Source: a bacterium
GTDB lineage: Bacteria > UBA10199 > 2-02-FULL-44-16 > JAAZCA01
Length of the DNA: 64,000 nt
Assembly (NCBI GenBank): GCA_041648665.1
Contig: JBAZOP010000001.1
Coordinates: 116,707 to 180,706 of the forward strand
Direction of reading: 5' to 3'
The notes under the pieces were generated by a model, which saw only the letters and a program-made list of their open reading frames with translations, was not told where the DNA came from and searched no databases. A program made the translations under genes and the position numbers. How positions within the stretch are numbered: position 1 is the first letter of the stretch; the number at the start of each line of letters is the position of its first letter. Of the stretch, positions 34,377 to 42,514 are shown piece by piece.

Positions 34377-35086
34377 CTCGAGACCTCTGTGACCTCTTCG
34401 GGCTGCGCCATGCCGGCGGCCCCTTCCGCTATGACCGGATTCTCCCTGTCAAAGGCATCGAGCATCTTCGCGAAGGTCTTGACGTAGAGATCCTCGCCGC
34501 AGGCCTGTGCGAAGGACAGCGCCTCGGCCAGGAAGCCGCGGCACTCCTCAAGGCCGGCGTTGCGGCGTATGAGCATCTCCACGAGCGCGAGATCGACGTT
34601 CTTGGCCGAGACGAACCCCTTGAACTTATCGCCCATGGATTGCACGAGGAACGAAATGGCCTTCTTCCTGTCGCCCTTCTTCAGGTGCGCGAGCCCCATG
34701 GTCGTGTACGCCTGATGGGCGAAGACGGGATTCTCGGGGATGAGGTCCAGCACCTTCTTCGACTTCCTGATCGCCTGATCGTACTCGGCGAACTGCTCGA
34801 TGAGCAACCTCGCGGAGATGATCTTGAGCGCCGGATCCCTGGGCAGGAGCTTCTCGGCGCGCTCGTAGTGCTTCCACGCGGTCTTGTACTCTCCCTGCAC
34901 CTTGAAGAGCACCCCCATGACGGAGTGATAGAGGGCGATCGCCGCATCGTCGTCCGTGCGGCCCATCGACGCGGCGAGCAGCTTCTCCGCGTCCGAGTAC
35001 TGCTTCGCCGCGATCAGCTCGAAGGCGCGGTAGCAGATGTCGGAGGGATTGATCTGCGACGGCTCTTTCTTGTTGGGATCTATCAT
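34373..35086 (-). CDS. Tetratricopeptide-repeat protein
   Basis: A 237-residue soluble protein with about four TPR-like helical pairs at about residues 15-45, 50-85, 90-120 and 125-160 (for example AIALYHSVMGVLFKVQGEY and AYTTMGLAHLKKGDRKKA), and an acidic tail. TPR repeats mediate protein contacts; the partner is unknown. The start is the ATG at 35086, whose bases overlap the stop of the IMPase gene (ATGA), with AGAGAGG upstream. A longer frame extends into the IMPase gene but has no support. Confidence 0.82.
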   Translation of the reverse strand: MIDPNKKEPSQINPSDICYRAFELIAAKQYSDAEKLLAASMGRTDDDAAIALYHSVMGVLFKVQGEYKTAWKHYERAEKLLPRDPALKIISARLLIEQFAEYDQAIRKSKKVLDLIPENPVFAHQAYTTMGLAHLKKGDRKKAISFLVQSMGDKFKGFVSAKNVDLALVEMLIRRNAGLEECRGFLAEALSFAQACGEDLYVKTFAKMLDAFDRENPVIAEGAAGMAQPEEVTEVSR

Positions 35087-35871
35087 TGAGCACCTCTCTT
35101 GAGTTTCAGCACCTCTATCATCTCCCCGTGTATCTTCCCGTTGGAGGCCAGTATCTCTTTGCCGTACAGATCGAACGGAGAGCCGTCGAAGGATGTGACC
35201 GCGCCGCCCGCCTCCCTTATGATGCAGGCGCCGGCCGCCATGTCCCACGGTTTCAGAAACATCTCCCAGAAGCCGTCCGCGCGACCGCACGCCGTCCACG
35301 CCTGATCGATGGACGCGGAGCCGGGCCTGCGGACCGCGCGCGCCCTCCTAGCGAATTTCGCGAAGTTCTCCAGGTTGGTGAGACCGTCGTCCCTGTGCAC
35401 GCTGTACGCAAAGCCCGTGGCCACCAGAGACTTCTCCAACGCGGGGGTCTTGGAGACCGAGATGCGCTTGTTGTTGAGGAAAGCGCCCATCCCCTTCTCG
35501 GCCGAAAAAAGCTCATCGCGGTTCGGATCGTATATCACTCCCAGCGCCAGCTCGCCCTCGATCTCGGCCGCGATCGCGACGCAGAAAAAAGGAAAACCGT
35601 GGGAGTAATTGACCGTGCCGTCGAGCGGGTCCACTATCCAGCGGCGCGACGCGCCTCCCTTCGGGCGCTGGCTCTCCTCGGCGAGTATGTCGTCGCCGGG
35701 GAAACTCTTCCTTAGCTCTGCGACGATGTGCTCCTCGCACTTTTTGTCCACGTCGGTCACGATGTCCCAGGCGTCTTTGTATTCGATCACGCGCTCGCCG
35801 CCAAAGTGATCGAGCTGCATGCGGCCTGCGGCGCGGGCGATCTCCGAGATTCTGTCGAGCGTTGAAAGCAT
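35083..35871 (-). CDS. Inositol-monophosphatase family phosphatase (SuhB-like)
   Basis: A 262-residue magnesium-dependent phosphatase that should act on sugar or inositol phosphates. The family motifs are present: VTDVDKKCEEHI near residue 37, EESQ near 65, the metal-binding WIVDPLDGTVNYSHGFP near 79, and DQAWTACGRADGFWE with WDMAAGACIIREAGG near 200-225. Length is normal. An AAGGAATCCT site precedes the ATG. It starts the three-gene operon with the TPR and TatD-radical SAM genes. Substrate cannot be told from sequence alone. Confidence 0.9.
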   Translation of the reverse strand: MLSTLDRISEIARAAGRMQLDHFGGERVIEYKDAWDIVTDVDKKCEEHIVAELRKSFPGDDILAEESQRPKGGASRRWIVDPLDGTVNYSHGFPFFCVAIAAEIEGELALGVIYDPNRDELFSAEKGMGAFLNNKRISVSKTPALEKSLVATGFAYSVHRDDGLTNLENFAKFARRARAVRRPGSASIDQAWTACGRADGFWEMFLKPWDMAAGACIIREAGGAVTSFDGSPFDLYGKEILASNGKIHGEMIEVLKLKRGAQ

Positions 35872-35946
35872 AGGATTCCTTAGAATTTACAAGAGGATAG
35901 CACGCCGCACGCTGGAAGGTCAATGGTTCTTGTGGCTGCCGGGGCG

Positions 35947-36621
35947 TCAGAGGGCGCGTGCGACGGTGAGCGCGTCCACGCTCCGGGCGCCGGCCGCAGC
36001 AAGCGCCCGCGCGCATTCGTTGAGCGTGGCGCCGGTGGTCATCACGTCGTCAAGTATGAGCACCGAGCGATCATGCACTATCTCCCTCGCGCGGCCCGTC
36101 GCAGCGAAAACTCCCCGCACGTTTTCCATCCTCTGCATGCGCGAAAGCCCGACCTGCCTCCTCACGGCCCTAACGCGCCCGATGAGGCATGAGCTGAACT
36201 CAACATCAGATTCCCCGGCGAGGGAGCGCGCGAGCAGCGCCGCGGCGTTGACGCCCCTCCTTATCACCCTCATCCCCTGCATCGGGACCGCGGTGATGAC
36301 ATCGTATCCCGCCATCCCGCCAAGCTCGCGGGCGAGCGCATCGACAAAAAAGCGAAGCGCGTGGATGTTCCCTTCGTATTTGAACGACCAGAGCGCGCGG
36401 CGCACAGGGTCCTCGTGCGCAAAGCAGGAGCGCGCGCGGCCGAGCCACACACGCCACGGGAGATCGAGAAAAGCATCGCCCGGGATGCGGGCAATCCTCG
36501 GCTCGCAGTCGCCGCACGGCTCATCGCTCTTCTCTGCGAGCGCGCCGCACAGCGGACATCGCGGCGGGAAGACTAGATCGACCAGCGCGCATGTTAGGCC
36601 CTTCACGCATTCGAGGAGCAT
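35947..36621 (-). CDS. comF: ComF-family phosphoribosyltransferase-like protein
   Basis: A 224-residue protein of the ComF family, linked to DNA uptake in transformable bacteria and to purine-type PRTases. The N-terminus has a zinc-binding CPLCG and CGDCE (about residues 21-40), WSFKYEGN near 78, and the PRPP loop VLILDDVMTTGATLNECARAL near 185. The start ATG at 36621 has no clear ribosome-binding site. It follows a pair of genes of unknown function on the same strand and precedes the IMPase gene by about 75 bp. Confidence 0.88.
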   Translation of the reverse strand: MLLECVKGLTCALVDLVFPPRCPLCGALAEKSDEPCGDCEPRIARIPGDAFLDLPWRVWLGRARSCFAHEDPVRRALWSFKYEGNIHALRFFVDALARELGGMAGYDVITAVPMQGMRVIRRGVNAAALLARSLAGESDVEFSSCLIGRVRAVRRQVGLSRMQRMENVRGVFAATGRAREIVHDRSVLILDDVMTTGATLNECARALAAAGARSVDALTVARAL

Positions 36622-36742
36622 GTGCGATTGCTCTCACAAGTCTGATGAGATTTACGAGAGAAAAATCTGCGGATGCGCACGATTCCCGCATTCGGAACAG
36701 GCATGCGAAATCCGGAACACTAAAGACGCTGAAGCATCTCTT

Positions 36743-37816
36743 CTAGATCATCAGCCGCGGCATGTTTGCCATCGAGGCCGCCCTCATCGTCGGCATGAGC
36801 GGCGGGGCTCCAGAGACCCTGGCGATCTCGGATGTGATAAACGTCGTTGCGCCCTGTATCACGCCCTGGGCACAGGGATTGTTTGTCCTCACGCCTCCGA
36901 CCGCCGCGAGCTGACCTTTGAGCATTTCGATCGCAGCCGCACGATCGCCCCTCTGCTCAAAGTAGGCGGCGCTCAACGCGTAGCTATCAAACGCCTTGTC
37001 GTTCCTCCCATCCTCTAGGAAAGAGGCGGCCTCCTCACTTTCCTCCTCCACGGTCAAATTCGGTTTCTCATGGAGAGCGAACTCAGCCAGAGTCCTTCGG
37101 ACCAGTGACGGCGAAAATCCTGCGTAGATCGCAAACCTCTGCAGGTCATCGATCAACTCAGGTGAGCCAAAGACCAAGCTGGAGGAAAGGAAAAGCGCAC
37201 TTGCCTTTTTCATCGCGTGAGAATGCATTTCACTTTCGATACTCCAGTCGCTTATGCTCCTGAGAACGTCCGACAGATAAGTCAGGCCCAAAAGATACGG
37301 AGAGACGTCAAGCGCCATGCCATATTGCGCAACCTGCCTCCATGTGTCCGGGAGGACCTCTCCCATCTCGTAGGCCTTGATCATATCGGGATGCAGGTTG
37401 ATCCTCGCCGCCATCGCTTCCTTGTCGCCCCCGAACTCGCGCCGCTCAACCCAGCTCAGGGCCTTGGCGAACGCATAAGGCCTGAAACTCCATTGTATTA
37501 AGTCCCTCTGGCTCACGTCCGGCGCCAGACCATGATGAGAATAAAGACGCTGAACTTTACGCGCCTGATAAGAGGTATGTGCAAAGCGGAAGGCCGCCTG
37601 CGGAGGCATCTTCCTTAAATTCAATGTCAGAAACTTGCCGAGGTCGGCCACCTCGTGAAGCCTTGCGCCGTTATTTTCGACAATCTCAAACAGCGGCTCA
37701 ATCGCCTCTTCCGTCAAAGGAACATCGCCTTTGAGACCCTCGGATATCTCAGGCCGTGTCTCGATCAAGTCTTCCACCGCGTTCCCGGTATAATTCAATG
37801 CAAAATCCGATCCCAT
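36743..37816 (-). CDS. Unknown protein with an XRE-like HTH segment and a Met-rich tail
   Basis: A 357-residue soluble, signal-less protein, mostly alpha-helical. Residues 104-190 align with residues 100-186 of the next gene upstream: RDLI..FRPYAFAK..S..ERREFGG near 104-130 and the XRE-like helix-turn-helix MAARINLHPDMIKAYEMGEV near 135-154. A hydrophilic helical region follows, and the protein ends in PPLMPTMRAASMANMPRLMI, a Met/Pro-rich tail like those of the other large unknowns in this window. A strong GGAGGGGCT site precedes the ATG, 22 bp after the previous stop. It could be a DNA- or protein-binding protein; its role is unknown. Confidence 0.68.
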   Translation of the reverse strand: MGSDFALNYTGNAVEDLIETRPEISEGLKGDVPLTEEAIEPLFEIVENNGARLHEVADLGKFLTLNLRKMPPQAAFRFAHTSYQARKVQRLYSHHGLAPDVSQRDLIQWSFRPYAFAKALSWVERREFGGDKEAMAARINLHPDMIKAYEMGEVLPDTWRQVAQYGMALDVSPYLLGLTYLSDVLRSISDWSIESEMHSHAMKKASALFLSSSLVFGSPELIDDLQRFAIYAGFSPSLVRRTLAEFALHEKPNLTVEEESEEAASFLEDGRNDKAFDSYALSAAYFEQRGDRAAAIEMLKGQLAAVGGVRTNNPCAQGVIQGATTFITSEIARVSGAPPLMPTMRAASMANMPRLMI

Positions 37817-37837
37817 AGCCCCTCCGTTTCACTCGTG

Positions 37838-40048
37838 TTAGTAGCGCCTCATTGCAATCCCGGCCATCAAAGCGCCGGAAGAGAAGACCATAGGCTCCCA
37901 GTGCGGCACGGCCCTGATAGGCCTGTGTTCCACCGCAACCACTCGTCTGTGCGCCAGCGCCGCGTCCGCAAAAGAGAACCAGGAGTTATCGCCCGTACGG
38001 GGATTTGCTCCCGAGACGTTGTCGAAGTGAGGCTCCCTGGCAAGCCCTTTCCTGCCTTCGCTGATCCTGTTTCTGAACTCGCCTCTGACATCCCTGAGAC
38101 TGTGCGGTATGTGCCCCTTCGACGCCTCATGAGCCTTGTCGAAGAAATCGGATCGCATCCACCTCATGAGCTCATGGACCGGGAGGCTCTCCTTCCCCAA
38201 CCTCTTGTGGGCCGTCGTCATAGCTTCACCGCCGGCGCAGTACAGTTGCATAGCGCCGCACCAGTCTTTGTCCATCGCAAGGCGACGCGCCCCGACCGCC
38301 AGCGTGATCGCCGCCCTGTAGGGGTGGCCCTTTTTTATCGTCGCGTTGGCTCCCTCCAGGGCTGTCATATATATGTCGGCGCCCGACGGAATCTTTGAAG
38401 CCGCGGTCGCAATCGCGGTCTCCAGCTCGATCCCCGCAAGGATGCCCAGGTAAGCGAATGTTACCGCATTTCCCAAGTCCAGCCTCTCCTTCGGTTGATA
38501 TTCCCCGCCCAACCTGTCGGCGATCTGCCCAGCCATCTCCTCAGCGGCAAGGGGCGCGCCGTCGAGATCGAGCTCCGCCCTCCTTCGTTCTATCAACCCC
38601 TTCATCGAAGGCGCGTACCGGTTGAGCAACTCCTCCGCAGGGGCGCCGCCGCGCCGAAGACGCGCGATCATGTGCTGCATATGGTAGAAGGAGAGCCTGG
38701 ATTCGAGCGGGATCTGTTTGCCGAGCATGAGCACCATCCTGCCCATCTCCGCCAGATTCTGCAGCTGCGCATCATCGATGAATAGAGGATCGTCGGCCGC
38801 CATCGCATCGGAAAAGACCCTGCCGAATATCCGCTCGATCGCCTCGGGCTTGTATCTGCCGTCGGCGTCCTTGAACGCAGGATCTGAGAGGATATCGTCG
38901 ACCCAGTACGGTTTTTCCTCTCCGTTCAGCTCACGGCGCAGCGAATCCACCGTTCCATCCAGGCCGACCTCGATAAGCCTCTCCACTCCTCCCGGGATCG
39001 ACTCCGCCTCCTTCATCGCATTCTCATAGAACTCTAGTTTCCTCAAGTCGATGCGTCTATTGAACTCCGGGTCGCCGTTCTTGTAGTTGTCGAGCAGCAT
39101 GCCGGCGTTTATCTCCATCGTCACCGCGTCCTCGATCATCCCGCTGTTCCGCTGGAGGGTGGCGATCATCGTCATCACCGCGGCATCCTTCTCCGGGTCC
39201 CCGCCGAACCAGCGAAGCGCCTTCTCCGAGTCCTCGAGCATATGAGCGACCACTGCCGGATAATAGGATGCGCAGTCCGAAAAGATCTCATAGACCACGT
39301 CCTCCTCGAAACCGGCCTTGAGCGACATCATCATGAAGTCCACGAGCCCGGAGAAATTCACGTCCGGCGCGCCTCTTCCAACCGGCTTCTCGAACCGGGG
39401 CGCGTCTTCGCCGAGCAGAAAAGCGGCCGATTGAACCATGATCCTCATCCGGAAGAACTCGGGGATCAGGGCCGCCTCGAAGCGCCGCGCATCCTCAAAA
39501 CCTCGAAGCGACGAATAAATCCAGGCGTAGGAAAACCTCTCGGGGTCAAGAGAGACCCCCGAGGCTATCGCATAGACTTCGTCGCGCCCTTTGGGCAGCG
39601 CCGACCCCTCTGCATAGCGAATGAGGAGTCCCGGCTCGACCCCCGTATCCTCCGCCATGGCGCCGACGTTGCCGCCGAACCTCATCTCCAGGATCTCGGA
39701 GATGATTTTCGCGAATTCGTCGGGCTGCATGCGCATGTCCAACAGATCGCGAAGATCCGGCAGGTGCGGCTGGAACAATGACGATTCTCGGAACATGGAA
39801 GCGATACCCACGGGCGACACGGATCTGATCTGCTTCCGCACATCCTGGAGGTAATCCATTCCGGGCTCGCCGAGGATGAAGGGGTCCCATGCGCCGTCCT
39901 CAAAGACCGGCTCCTGAGACTGCCCTACGGGCGAACCGTCCGAGTCCAGGATCCCTACCTCGACTGCAGGGCCTTCGCGCCCTTCAACGCGCAATGGGAT
40001 CTCGTCAAAAACCTGGGCGGGGTTGTGCACGCGATAGATGTCGTACAT
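37838..40048 (-). CDS. Large unknown protein, paralog of the next gene, with XRE-like HTH and Met-rich tail
   Basis: A 736-residue signal-less protein. Residues 1-95 are acidic and partly disordered. Residues 100-186 are homologous to the following gene (RDLLDMRMQPDEFAK, EMRFGGNVGAMAEDTG, LIRYAEGSALPKG, an XRE-type helix-turn-helix pattern). The remaining 550 residues are helical with Glu/Arg-rich segments and a possible coiled coil. It ends in PMVFSSGALMAGIAMRRY. The start at 40048 has GGAGGCCCT directly upstream; a longer frame is the shadow of rsfS. With its paralog 22 bp downstream it makes a two-gene unit sandwiched between rsfS and comF. Confidence 0.68.
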   Translation of the reverse strand: MYDIYRVHNPAQVFDEIPLRVEGREGPAVEVGILDSDGSPVGQSQEPVFEDGAWDPFILGEPGMDYLQDVRKQIRSVSPVGIASMFRESSLFQPHLPDLRDLLDMRMQPDEFAKIISEILEMRFGGNVGAMAEDTGVEPGLLIRYAEGSALPKGRDEVYAIASGVSLDPERFSYAWIYSSLRGFEDARRFEAALIPEFFRMRIMVQSAAFLLGEDAPRFEKPVGRGAPDVNFSGLVDFMMMSLKAGFEEDVVYEIFSDCASYYPAVVAHMLEDSEKALRWFGGDPEKDAAVMTMIATLQRNSGMIEDAVTMEINAGMLLDNYKNGDPEFNRRIDLRKLEFYENAMKEAESIPGGVERLIEVGLDGTVDSLRRELNGEEKPYWVDDILSDPAFKDADGRYKPEAIERIFGRVFSDAMAADDPLFIDDAQLQNLAEMGRMVLMLGKQIPLESRLSFYHMQHMIARLRRGGAPAEELLNRYAPSMKGLIERRRAELDLDGAPLAAEEMAGQIADRLGGEYQPKERLDLGNAVTFAYLGILAGIELETAIATAASKIPSGADIYMTALEGANATIKKGHPYRAAITLAVGARRLAMDKDWCGAMQLYCAGGEAMTTAHKRLGKESLPVHELMRWMRSDFFDKAHEASKGHIPHSLRDVRGEFRNRISEGRKGLAREPHFDNVSGANPRTGDNSWFSFADAALAHRRVVAVEHRPIRAVPHWEPMVFSSGALMAGIAMRRY

Positions 40049-40124
40049 AGGGCCTCCAAGTCTCGGTCGTAAGTCCGGTCGGGTATTTCGGCCGGGCCGC
40101 AAAAATGTTGTCTGAAAAATTCGT

Positions 40125-40478
40125 TCAGTCGTTGATGCCTTTAAAGACCACCCTGGGCGCGTCAAACCAGAGTTTCTCCAGCTGGTAGTGCTCCCTGTCG
40201 GCTTGATAGAAGATGTGGGTGACCACGTCGCCGTAGTCGATGAGCGCCCAGTGGCCGGAGCGGATCCCCTCCTCGCCGATCGGCTTGCGGCCAGCGTCCC
40301 GGAGCTCCCCCTCGATGGCCTCAGCGATCGCCTGGACCTGACGGTCCGACTTCCCGCTGCAGACCACAAAAAAATCGGTGAAGCTCGTGAGTTTCCTGAG
40401 GTCCAGGACCGCGATGTCCACCGCTTTGTGATCGCTTGCGATCTTCGCGATCCTGCGCGCCAGAGTGCGCGTGATCAT
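40125..40478 (-). CDS. rsfS: Ribosomal silencing factor RsfS
   Basis: A 117-residue protein that binds L14 on the 50S subunit and blocks joining with 30S when nutrients are low. Family signature: residues near 16-30 (DHKAVDIAVLDLRKLTSFTD) with the FVVCSGKSDRQVQAIA block near 36-52 and HWALIDYGDVVTHIFY near 78-93. Its ATG follows the obg stop with no gap; the AAAGGAGGA site lies inside the obg end, so the genes are co-translated. Confidence 0.95.
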   Translation of the reverse strand: MITRTLARRIAKIASDHKAVDIAVLDLRKLTSFTDFFVVCSGKSDRQVQAIAEAIEGELRDAGRKPIGEEGIRSGHWALIDYGDVVTHIFYQADREHYQLEKLWFDAPRVVFKGIND

Positions 40479-41498
40479 CTATTCCTCCTTTGACGCCCTC
40501 TTTCTCAACTCATCGCTCACCGCGAGCAAAAGTTCGCGGAGCCCCTCATGGGTCGGCGCGGAGATCGCAACGACCCTGGATGCGCCCAGCCGACGCACGT
40601 CTCTCTCGGCCGCGGCCATCTTCTCGCGCGCCTCGGGGATATCCATCTTGGTGAGCACCACTATCTCCGGCCTGTCGAGGAGGGCCTTGTCATACGAGCC
40701 CAGCTCATCCCTGATCGTCGAGTAGCTCTCAGCCGCATCCTCATGCGAAGGGTCTATCGGGTCTATGAGGTGGAGGATGATCCTGGTCCTCTCGATGTGC
40801 TTCAAGAACTGTATGCCCATGCCCGCGCCGTCGTGCGCGCCCTCGATGAGACCGGGTATGTCCGCGATCACGAAACTCGCCCCGTCCTTCGCCTTGGCCA
40901 TACCAAGGCACGGAGTCTTCGTGGTGAAGGGGTACGCCGCGATCTTGGGACGCGCGTTGGAGACCGCGGATATCAGCGTGGACTTGCCCGCGTTCGGGAG
41001 CCCGACGAGCCCCACATCCGCGAGGAGTTTGAGCTCGAGCCTCAGCTTGCGTTTCACACCCTCTTTTCCGGGCGTGCACTCCCTCGGCGCCTGGTGGGTG
41101 GAGGTGGTGAAGTGCATATTGCCGAGCCCTCCCTTGCCGCCCGCCGCAGCTATCCACTCGACGCCCGGTTTGTCCAGGTCGGCCAGAAAATCGCCCGTGT
41201 CCGCATCGTAGACCTCGGTGCCGGCAGGAAGGCGGACGAGACAGGATTCCCCCGCAGCGCCGTACATCTGTTTTCCTTTTCCGTGCCCTCCGCGGCGGGC
41301 CTTGAAATGCCTCTTGTACCTCACGTCCATGAGCGTGGTGAGGCCGCCGTCCGCGCGAAACACGACGCTGCCGCCGTCGCCGCCGTCGCCGCCGTCGGGC
41401 CCGCCCCTCGGGACGTACTTTTCCCTCCGGAAGCTGGCGCATCCGTCGCCGCCGTCCCCCGCGGTGACCTCTATGATTGCCTCATCGATAAATTTCAT
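40479..41498 (-). CDS. obg: Obg-family GTPase (CgtA/ObgE)
   Basis: A 339-residue GTPase acting late in 50S assembly. The Obg fold at the start is glycine-rich (GDGGDGCASFRREK, GGPDGGDGGDGG). The G domain follows: GLPNAGKSTLI near 167, DIPGLIEGA near 211, LTKMDI near 285, ISAP near 312. The start ATG at 41498 gives the family's usual MKFIDEA opening; a longer frame adds nothing family-like. It has no good ribosome-binding site, being preceded by the T run of a hairpin after rpmA. Confidence 0.95.
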   Translation of the reverse strand: MKFIDEAIIEVTAGDGGDGCASFRREKYVPRGGPDGGDGGDGGSVVFRADGGLTTLMDVRYKRHFKARRGGHGKGKQMYGAAGESCLVRLPAGTEVYDADTGDFLADLDKPGVEWIAAAGGKGGLGNMHFTTSTHQAPRECTPGKEGVKRKLRLELKLLADVGLVGLPNAGKSTLISAVSNARPKIAAYPFTTKTPCLGMAKAKDGASFVIADIPGLIEGAHDGAGMGIQFLKHIERTRIILHLIDPIDPSHEDAAESYSTIRDELGSYDKALLDRPEIVVLTKMDIPEAREKMAAAERDVRRLGASRVVAISAPTHEGLRELLLAVSDELRKRASKEE

Positions 41499-41505
41499 AA
41501 GATCG

Positions 41506-41533
41506 AAAAAAAACCCTCCGCATGGCAGAGGGT
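41506..41533 (-). terminator. Terminator/attenuator between rpmA and obg
   Basis: On the minus strand ACCCTC pairs with GAGGGT across 9 nt and is followed by eight T. It sits only 7 bp before the obg start, so obg expression should depend on read-through or on an own promoter. Confidence 0.7.
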
Positions 41534-41560
41534 CTTTATCAAGAGAAAGGCCCGCAGCAA

Positions 41561-41821
41561 CTACCTGGCTGCAGGGACGACGTTCGCGAACTTTCTGTCG
41601 TCGCGGCCGTTGGTGAAGTTGAGGATGCCGTCCGCCGTAGCGAAAAGCGTGTAGTCCTTGCCGATGCCCACGTTCTTGCCGGGATGGATCCTGGTGCCGC
41701 ACTGCCTGATGATGATGTTGCCGGACTTGACGAACTCGCCGCCGAAACGCTTCACCCCGCGCCGCTGCGCATTGCTGTCGCGCCCGTTCTTCGCCGATCC
41801 GGCTGATTTTTTGTGTGCCAT
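41561..41821 (-). CDS. rpmA: 50S ribosomal protein L27
   Basis: An 86-residue ribosomal protein at the peptidyl-transferase centre. The conserved opening AHKKSAGSAKNGRDSNAQRR, GVKRFGGEFV and IIIRQCGTRIHPGKNVGIGKD near 40-60 are all present. The usual N-terminal pre-sequence of Firmicutes is absent, as in proteobacteria. It follows rplU by 12 bp and is separated from obg by a hairpin terminator. Confidence 0.97.
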   Translation of the reverse strand: MAHKKSAGSAKNGRDSNAQRRGVKRFGGEFVKSGNIIIRQCGTRIHPGKNVGIGKDYTLFATADGILNFTNGRDDRKFANVVPAAR

Positions 41822-41833
41822 GACAGACTCCGG

Positions 41834-42145
41834 CTATGCGTTTATCTTCGTGACCTTGAGCTCAGTGTACTGCTGGCGATGGCCTAACTTCTTCTCGTAG
41901 CCCTTGCGCCGCTTCTTCTTGTAGACGAGGATCTTGCGATCCTTGGCCTGGCGCACGACCTCCGCCTCGACCGTGGCGCCGTCGAGCGTGGGCTTCCCTA
42001 TCTTCGGCTGGCCGTTGCCGCCGATGAAGAGGACCTGGTCGAGAATGATCGCGGCACCGGCATCGCCCGCGAGTTTCTCCACCTTGAAGCTCTCGCCCTC
42101 GGTTATCTTGTATTGCTTGCCGCCTGTTTTGATGACTGCGTACAC
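41834..42145 (-). CDS. rplU: 50S ribosomal protein L21
   Basis: A 103-residue primary rRNA-binding protein. The family sequence MYAVIKTGGKQYKITEGES opens it, and KKRRKGYEKKLGHRQQYTELKVTKI closes it, with the highly basic loop at 77-92. The ATG at 42145 follows GGGAGTTTCCC-type DNA with a GGGAG site. It is the first gene of the L21-L27-Obg-RsfS cluster common to many bacteria. Confidence 0.97.
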   Translation of the reverse strand: MYAVIKTGGKQYKITEGESFKVEKLAGDAGAAIILDQVLFIGGNGQPKIGKPTLDGATVEAEVVRQAKDRKILVYKKKRRKGYEKKLGHRQQYTELKVTKINA

Positions 42146-42230
42146 GGGAAACTCCCTTATTAATCAATCGATTCGCCCAAGAAAGCGGGACTGTCTAGCC
42201 CGGAATCCCCTTTCAAGTCAAGGTTTTTTA

Positions 42231-42494
42231 ATGAAAGTGAGCAACATCCTCGCCCTTATGCCGAGAATAAGGATAGGAGACACATTGAAAACCCTGATAT
42301 TTCTAGCCTGTATATGCCTCATCCTGTGCTGCCGCGCTGCGTGGGCAAAGGAAAAGGCCCCTGAGGAGCCAAAGCCTGTCCTGGTGACCAGCGTGGAGCA
42401 GATCGTGCGGGGCACGACCTTTCAGGATCAGCATGTGAAGAACATCAGCTTCACGATCAAACCTACCAGCGCAAAACTTTCGATATCATTTTAA
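42231..42494 (+). CDS. Small putative exported protein
   Basis: An 87-codon frame from the ATG at 42231, with AAGG about 7 nt upstream. Residues 1-39 form a signal-peptide-like segment (basic DTLK, then TLIFLACICLILCC, then AWAKEK). The short mature part of about 48 residues is Lys/Thr/Ser-rich and ends at TAA before the convergent 780-codon gene. It is divergent from rplU. No family recognised; it could be a truncated exported protein. Confidence 0.45.
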   Translation: MKVSNILALMPRIRIGDTLKTLIFLACICLILCCRAAWAKEKAPEEPKPVLVTSVEQIVRGTTFQDQHVKNISFTIKPTSAKLSISF

Positions 42495-42514
42495 TCCCAA
42501 CGGAAGGCGGACGT

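Noticed and set aside
40049..40369. Upstream extension of the 736-residue gene
   Set aside because: The extra residues are the shadow of rsfS; the ATG at 40048 follows GGAGG.
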